Shown in pieces: positions 58,734-64,000 of a DNA stretch of 64,000 nt. Numbering within the stretch: the stretch's first letter is position 1; each line of letters begins with the position of its first letter. Position numbers and translations under genes: made by a program. The DNA comes from Colletes latitarsis (lineage: Eukaryota > Arthropoda > Insecta > Hymenoptera > Colletidae): assembly GCF_051014445.1 (NCBI RefSeq), contig NC_135137.1:26351501-26415500 (forward strand). The letters run 5' to 3'. A model generated the notes under the pieces. It saw only the letters and a program-made list of their open reading frames with translations. It was not told the DNA's origin and did no database searches.

Positions 58734-60816
58734 CCCTTAGTGCTCCGTTGGCTCCGCTAAGGAGACATCCCGTCATTTGTTCCGTAAATCCGAAAGCTCC
58801 GTTGCGGAGCCCAATGTTTTTAGCATGATTACGCTGAAGATGCTACGTTTTCGTCGGCGTTGGCAATTGTTATTTGTAGTGAAAACGTGCTTAGCGTGTG
58901 TAGCATTACGATTAAAACATTTTTTGCCTATTTCTATACTTAGCAACATGGAGAATAAAAAATATTATGATGAGAATTTAGAGCTGAGTGATACTGATGA
59001 TGATGTATTTGATTTTGAAGTGTTAAAAGATATTGTGGAAGACAATGGTGGTAATGATTCTGACAGTTTAAGTAGCGCTAGCGAAATTATTCTTCCAAAG
59101 AGACGAAGAATGAGAATTATTCAAAGTGAAAGCGAAGATTCGTTAGAAGACTTGGATGAATGGCGCGATGTTACGGAAGAATTAGACTATTGTACAGCCG
59201 ATACAATACTTTAAATTATTTTTCACGAATGAATTGGTAAATGAAATTATAAAAGAAACCAATAATTACGCAGAAAATGTTCTAAACTTGAAAGAAATAT
59301 CTAGTAACTCTATTTGACAAACGTGGCATGATGTGAAAGAGGATGAATTTTCGTCTTTCATTGGAGTTATTGTCAATATGGGTACGATACCTCTGGTAAA
59401 TATGCAAGAATACTGGTCGGTTAACGACGATAGTAGGATCCCTTTCTTTAGTAACACATTTACAAGAAAGAGACTCAACCAGATATTCTGGATGTTGCAT
59501 TTGAAAATACCTGATCCTACGAAAACTGATATTAGAACACGTATTCAACGAGCAAGTAATTTTTTAAAATATATAAATTTAAGATTTTCGGACTATTTCG
59601 TACCTGGAGAAAATATAGGCGTTGACGAATCTGTAGTGTAATTTAAAGGAAAAATAAATTTTATTACATACAATCCCAATAAACCTACCAAGTGGGGCAT
59701 TCGAATATACATTTTAGCAGATTCAGAAACAGGATATGTGTATAGCATCCTTCCATATTATGGAAGTATCGCATCCGAAAATCTGCCAAGACCAGATTTA
59801 CTGGTCAGCACCAGAATTATTTTGAATCTGTACCAACAATTATTGGATCGGGTACCTACCGCAAAAGGATATCACATGCATACCGACAGGTATTACACTC
59901 GTATATCCTTAACTGAAGAATTAAGAAAAATGAAGTGCCACTTAACCGGTACCATACAAACAGAAAAGGTGTTCCAACAATTTTGAAGAAACCAAAATTA
60001 TATGAAAAAAGTACTGTCGCATACAAACAAGGAAATACAATGCTCTTAGCTTGATGAGATAAGAGGATAGTATCGTTGTTAAGCACAACTGGCATAATGG
60101 TGAAATGATAACTACTAGAAGATTTATACGAGGTGGTACAAATGAAGTAATTGAAAAGCCAAGTGTAGTTGTCGGGTATACAAAGTCGATGGGTGGAACT
60201 GATCGGGCTGATCACTATGCCGCTAGTTATTGCTTTTTGAGGAAATCACTCAAGTGGTGACGGAAACTGTTTTTCTGGGGAATGGAGATATCAATAATTA
60301 ATTCGTACAATCTCTATAAAATTGTACAGCACAATAAAAAAGAGAAAGCATTGACGCATTTACAATATAGAAAAATTTTAGTCGAACTCGTAGGAGATTT
60401 TTGTCACGATAGAAGAAGAGTTTCTACATCAATTTCTGAAATCAGATTAAATGGAAAACTTCACGTAATGAGGAAAGTTACAAAGAGGGGCTGCGTTGTG
60501 TGCTCTAAGAGGAATAAAATGGATGGCAGACGTCAAACAAGTGATTGCTGTGACACTTGCCCAAGTAAGCCCAGAAAGCACATGGGAAATTGTTTTCATA
60601 GATATAACACCATGGTAAACTACAAAATTTAAAATTTATCTTATATTTACAATTGGAAAATGCATATTTATAAAATAAATAAAATCAAGTGCTTTCACAA
60701 GGACGTGTAATCTTTTCCACTCAAAATAAGACTTCCTTTATTTCAGGCGCTTTACTCCAAAAATGTGCCAAACTTGCTGGTAAGTAGTACTCGAGAAATG
60801 CGCGGAGCGCTAAAGG
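58734..60816 (+). mobile_element. piggyBac element (2.08 kb), decayed
   Basis: Ends CCCTTAGTGCTCCG (left) and CCTTTAGCGCTCCG (right, read inward), flanked by TTAA at 58730-58733 and 60817-60820. It encloses a recognisable but broken piggyBac transposase in the plus direction. Near the left end GGCTCCGCTAAGGAG and GCTCCGTTGCGGAGC are short palindromes. Confidence 0.9.
58948..60632 (+). pseudogene. piggyBac transposase with several breaks
   Basis: Starts at ATG 58948 (MENKKYYDENLELSDTDDDV), an acidic N-terminus with RRRMRI basic cluster. A frameshift precedes 59214; the reading continues YFKLFFTNELVNEIIKETNN. A TGA stands at 59317. Catalytic acids are visible in IGVDESVV (followed by a stop at 59639-59641), HTDRYYTR and MGGTDRADH. 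Further breaks are a frameshift after 59985 and a TGA after KSLKW near 60260. The C-terminal Cys-rich zinc domain is intact: CVVCSKRNKMDGRRQT, DCCDTCPSKPRKHMGNCFHR. The protein normally moves its element between TTAA sites. This copy cannot make it whole. Confidence 0.88.
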
Positions 60817-60820
60817 TTAA

Positions 60821-61398
60821 TAATAAATTATTTCATGATCAAAGTTGCCTTTTTCCGGCGATACACACCCAGGACGTGCCTAGAAATTGTTACAATGTAT
60901 TTACTCCTGACGTTATCAACTGTTGGGGCAGATTAGACTCGAAATCGCATAGCGGCGACGTTAGTCGGATTTCAGTTATACAAGAGCAATAAGGAAAGAT
61001 TTACACTCTCCTTGCTTTCCTTTCGCCGATCTCGATGTCAAAATGCCGAACTCGCAACCACGTGCTTCGTAGGTCGCTAATTCGGCACTATAATAGTATG
61101 TGTTTGCTGTTCTAGACACTGGTCATCGTTTGTATTTTCTCATTTCGAAGGCAGTCGCCAACGAAGAAAGATCTCAAAGTTCTTACAATCACTTTTACTT
61201 CAACTTTAATTTAATATTTAGTATTTAAGTAAATTTAAGGTATATTCCTAGCAAACGGACCGTTCACCGATCGGAGTGAGTTATACATTATTCGATTCGT
61301 ATAATTCAGTACATTATTAATATGCATTTCATTATTTGCGGAAATTCGTTATTTTTTTATAAACTTGTAAAGTTACAGTAAAAAAATAGGGTCCTGTA
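60821..61398. other. Gene-free stretch
   Basis: Nothing recognised between the piggyBac and the second DD41D copy. Confidence 0.4.
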
Positions 61399-62219
61399 TA
61401 CAGGGTGTCCCGTAAATAGTGTAAGAACCGGAAATGGGGGGTAGCTGAGACGATTCTGAACAACAATTTCCTTTGCGAAAATGCCGGATGGGGCTTCGTT
61501 TTTGAATTATTAACAAAAAATACTGACCAATCACGGCGCGCGCCTGCCGCACGCTCAGGGCCGTCCGAACTCAGAGAGCCACCGTGTCGGGTAGGTAGCA
61601 AGGTGTGCATCGGAGATACGTCGAGGAACGAATACAAATAATTAAAAATACTACTACTGCAACTGTGTCTTCTGCGGATTGGATAAATCAATCAGCTAAA
61701 TCGAATTTATTAATTATTTGTATTCGTTGTTTCCAAGAAAGAAGGAATAAAATGTGGGAAGATGCTCCCGGAATTTTTTAAAAATTAATAAAAAATTAGT
61801 AACTCGCATCCGAGTAACGTTTTTCGCCAGAGTGTTTTAAAATTAAAATAAGAATTATTATCAGAAAATTAAAATAAATACGGCGAGAATCATTTATAAC
61901 CGTTTGTTATTAAAAATGGATCCAGACGCACAAATCCAGACTGGATTTGTGCGTATCGAAACATTTCTCGAATGCAAAGAGTTAATAGAGAAATAATTGA
62001 AACTCGACTTACCCATTCACCTGTAAGATGACCTGCTGTGCTGACAATAGGACCCCCGGCCAGTGCACCGCGGTCGTTCACGGCAAGGTCGAAGACCCCG
62101 ACGAAAATCAGCTGATGAGTCGCGGCCCGGTCATTGCACGCACTTCTCACCCCGAAAATACTTCACAGCACGGTCACATGCACTTTTCACTTTCACATAC
62201 CGGTGTGTTCCGTTACACC

Positions 62220-62335
62220 CTTCTTCGATTGTTGCTCCTTTTTGGGTTGATGACGGTGCCTGGATGTTGCTCCCTCCTGAATTGTTGTTGCTCCCTCCTG
62301 GATTGTTGTTGCTCCCTGAATTGTTGTTCCTGCAA
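62220..62335. repeat. Tandem array of GAATTGTTGTTGCTCC-type units
   Basis: Several units of about 20-27 bases containing TTGTTGCTCC and CTCCTGAATTG or CTCCTGGATTG. A longer, more diverged version is at 32680-32840 in copy 1, so it belongs to the element. Confidence 0.75.
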
Positions 62336-62592
62336 AAAAGAAAAAAAACTATCTGACTTCGAAAGGGGCCAATTGTTCACTTGGCTGAAGCCAGAGCATA
62401 TTCCTTGTTGAAAATATTTGTTGGCCCCCACGAGGGGGGCCGGGTGTCAATGGAGGAGAGACTCCACGTGACCTCCCTTCGCCGCCATGCATACCTCGGC
62501 ACGGTTAGCGACGCTTCACTGTACTCTGCGAAGCGTCTCGGGGATGATGATACTTCCCCCTCGGTGGAGACGGGGTGTCGGTACACTTCATT

Positions 62593-62673
62593 CTGCAACA
62601 AATAATACAGAAACGCAATGTTAGCAGGAATACATTAAAGGGTGGGGGGGATAAGAAGAAACAATGAACATAC
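62593..62673 (-). other. Intron 2 of the DD41D transposase, copy 2
   Basis: Eighty-one bases with GTATGT and GTTGCAG borders. Removing it joins GHLK to NEVYR, the usual continuation in this family. Copy 1 has it at 33200-33279. Confidence 0.75.
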
Positions 62674-63275
62674 CTTCAAATGCCCGCAGAAGAAAAAATC
62701 CAGCGGATTCAAATCCGGGGAGCGAAGGGACCATGCAACAGTACCGCCACGGCCGATCCACTTTCCGGGGAAGATATCGTCAAGGTATCGGCGGACATGT
62801 GCAGCATAATGGACTGGAGCACCATCATACTGGAAAATCATGTTCTTCCGGATTTCTAGTGGAATTTCTTCCAAGAGACCCGGAGGAACATGTTCCAGGA
62901 AGTTCTGGTACGCTGGGCCGTCCAATCTGTGAGGCAGAAGGTACGGCCCAACGATGGACTCCCCGCAAATGCCCGCCCATACGTTGACGGACTACCGATG
63001 CTGTGCTATGCATGGGCGAATCGCAACCGGATTCCGATCGTCCCACACGTGTGCATTGTGGGCGTTAAAGCACCCTTCTCTAGTGAAGAGTGCTTCATCC
63101 GTCCACAAAACACACGTTGGGAACGACGGATTCCGTTGGATTTCCTCCAATACCCACCGCGAGTAATCCACCCGCTGGAGGTAGTCCCTGGGGAGCAGGA
63201 GCTGCACCCCCCACATACTTGTACGGATGCATCCCGCAACGGTGAACGAGCCGATGGATCGTTGAGCGACTCACG

Positions 63276-63364
63276 CTGAAATGAAATTTAAAAAATTATT
63301 AATACATGTAAAAATCTATTGGCATTGAGAAACGTTTAATTAATTCTACGAATGATTGTCTTAC
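63276..63364 (-). other. Intron 1 of the DD41D transposase, copy 2
   Basis: Eighty-nine bases with GTAAGA and TTTCAG borders on the minus strand. The same position is interrupted in copy 1 (33660-33740). Confidence 0.75.
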
Positions 63365-63739
63365 CTCGATTTCCGGCTGACCTCGCGTATACTAACCGTG
63401 CCGTCCCGATGGAATTTTTTGAGCGCTTCGTCCGTTCGTGTCATGGAAATTCGACACGCGCGTCCCGCATCGTGATGCGAGGGTTGAAACGAGCCACTCG
63501 CGTGTAACCGACTCGTGCGTCTGAGGAAGCAATTCGCGGTCGGTGTGCTTTCGCTCGGATATGTGTCGCGGTACACGCAGGCGGACTTCGCGTTTCCATC
63601 GCACTGTGCGAAAATGAAAAACATTCGATAGTATTCTGCGTTCGTGTGTTCCATGTTCCTGGAGAAACGCGAAGGTACTGTGAAAAATTTTGACTGACAA
63701 ATTGCATTTTCCCTGCCGAAAAATAACTTCGAAGAATAC

Positions 63740-63788
63740 CTTGATTTTCCAGCATGATGGTGCTCCGGCCCATTATGCCGCACAAGTC
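63740..63788 (+). pseudogene. Inverted DD41D transposase scrap
   Basis: On the plus strand, opposite to the neighbouring copy, it reads IFQHDGAPAHYAAQVR, the block around the second catalytic D. It is directly fused to BEL/Pao coding sequence in the same frame. Confidence 0.65.
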
Positions 63789-64000
63789 CGCTTACTCGGA
63801 GATTCCAGATCGAGAGCGCTTAGCAGTTTGCGATCTCAAGAGAATCGCCTAAAACGAGACCCCAATTCCCAACGCGAATATCAGGAATTTCTTTCGGAAT
63901 ACCAGTCTCTTGGGCATATGCGAGAGGTCGATCCACCGTCGCCCATAGCATCTCCAAATGCTTATTACATTCCGCACCATCCTGTTATTTGCCAAAGTAG
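63789..64000 (+). pseudogene. BEL/Pao retrotransposon pol, partial at window edge
   Basis: The open frame reads LLGDSRSRALSSLRSQENRL, then EFLSEYQSLGHMREVD and AYYIPHHPVICQS, reaching the window end. This is the conserved region just before the reverse transcriptase fingers of BEL/Pao elements ('LG.S...AL.R...LE..L..DP....Y..F..EY..LGHM', 'YYLPHHAV'). The true start is missing: upstream it is fused to a transposase scrap. How complete the rest is cannot be seen from this window. Confidence 0.75.

Larger units (their letters stand above)
62377..63654 (-). pseudogene. DD41D transposase, copy 2, three exons
   Basis: Start ATG at 63654 (MEHTNAEYYRMFFIFAQCDG), then the helix-turn-helix region. 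Intron 1 is 63276-63364 (GTAAGA...TTTCAG). Exon 2 reads STIHRLVHRCGMHPYKY, has a one-base frameshift in a G run near 63220, then VLWTDEALFTREGCFNAHNA (first D) and RKNMIFQYDGAPVHYAAHV (second D), with SPDLNPLDFFF (third D). Between second and third D are 41 residues. Intron 2 is 62593-62673 (GTATGT...GTTGCAG), lying between GHLK and NEVYR. All three catalytic acids survive, but exon 2 and exon 3 contain frame breaks and exon 3 has a deletion. Confidence 0.82.
61401..63735 (-). mobile_element. DD41D mariner-like element, copy 2, right end lost
   Basis: Left terminus CAGGGTGTCCCGTAAATAGT after TA (61399-61400), then the same order as copy 1: inverted repeat arm, AT-rich spacer, CGGTCA-rich segment, GTTGTTGCTCCCTCCTG-type tandem array (62220-62335), and transposase on the minus strand. 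After the 5' end of the gene the sequence breaks at about 63735, and the right inverted repeat is not present in the window. Confidence 0.82.

Noticed and set aside
1..64000. CRISPR arrays, bacterial promoters, ribosome-binding sites, operons
   Set aside because: The sequence is eukaryotic in character (introns, animal transposons, very low gene density); no regularly spaced short repeats with unique spacers were seen.
1..64000. A novel multi-gene biological system
   Set aside because: I saw no cluster of co-oriented intact genes; the only intact-looking gene is a Tc1 transposase.

Overview
This window reads as a transposon-dense stretch of an insect nuclear genome. The sequence is AT-rich, coding density is very low, GT-AG introns are present, and the transposons are animal types (mariner, Tc1, DD41D mariner-like, piggyBac, hAT, a LINE with RNase H, Ty3/gypsy, BEL/Pao). 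The mix of families suggests a hymenopteran such as an ant or bee, but that is inference. I found no convincing host protein-coding gene, rRNA, tRNA, CRISPR array or operon. Nearly all recognisable coding sequence is transposase or reverse transcriptase, and most of it is broken.

Layout. 1-8.2 kb: AT-rich DNA with possible ancient transposase scraps, a 41-bp minisatellite and a Tc1 scrap. 8.19-13.84 kb: a Tc1-like element carrying two later insertions, a 5'-truncated LINE and a nearly intact mariner. 14.5-16.8 kb: an hAT transposase remnant split by a Mutator-like element with a run of 17 G at one end. 18-19.7 kb: first copy of the dominant repeat of the window, a TA-flanked element starting CAGGGTGTTCGGCC. 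20-31 kb: mostly unassigned DNA with a (GA)n tract, a 361-bp MITE, a Ty3/gypsy pol scrap and repeat fragments. 31.4-37.7 kb: three more copies of the dominant repeat around a 2.9-kb DD41D mariner-like element. 38-41.8 kb: an acidic ORF, a solo LTR, a mariner-like scrap and a 1.5-kb piggyBac-type non-autonomous element. 42.7-46.5 kb: a foldback copy of the dominant repeat, a small TTAA MITE, a degraded Tc1 and another dominant-repeat copy. 47.1-48 kb: an unidentified broken coding region. 50.1-51.9 kb: a Tc1 element with an apparently complete transposase gene containing one short intron. 52-53 kb: a second unidentified coding fragment, then an IS630/Tc1-type remnant. 53-58.4 kb: more dominant-repeat copies. 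58.7-60.8 kb: a decayed piggyBac with TTAA duplications. 61.4-63.7 kb: a second DD41D copy. 63.79 kb to the end: the start of a BEL/Pao pol region cut by the window edge.

How the parts relate. Autonomous elements sit among non-autonomous relatives. Several TA-flanked families share the terminus TACAGGGTG with the DD41D element, and several TTAA-flanked families share a short palindrome near their ends. This suggests, but does not prove, cross-mobilisation. The two points I would follow first are the intact Tc1 at 50.1-51.9 kb and the modular TA-flanked repeat family, which covers about 9 kb (roughly 14%) of the window. All calls come from reading the sequence by eye; none was confirmed by a database search.
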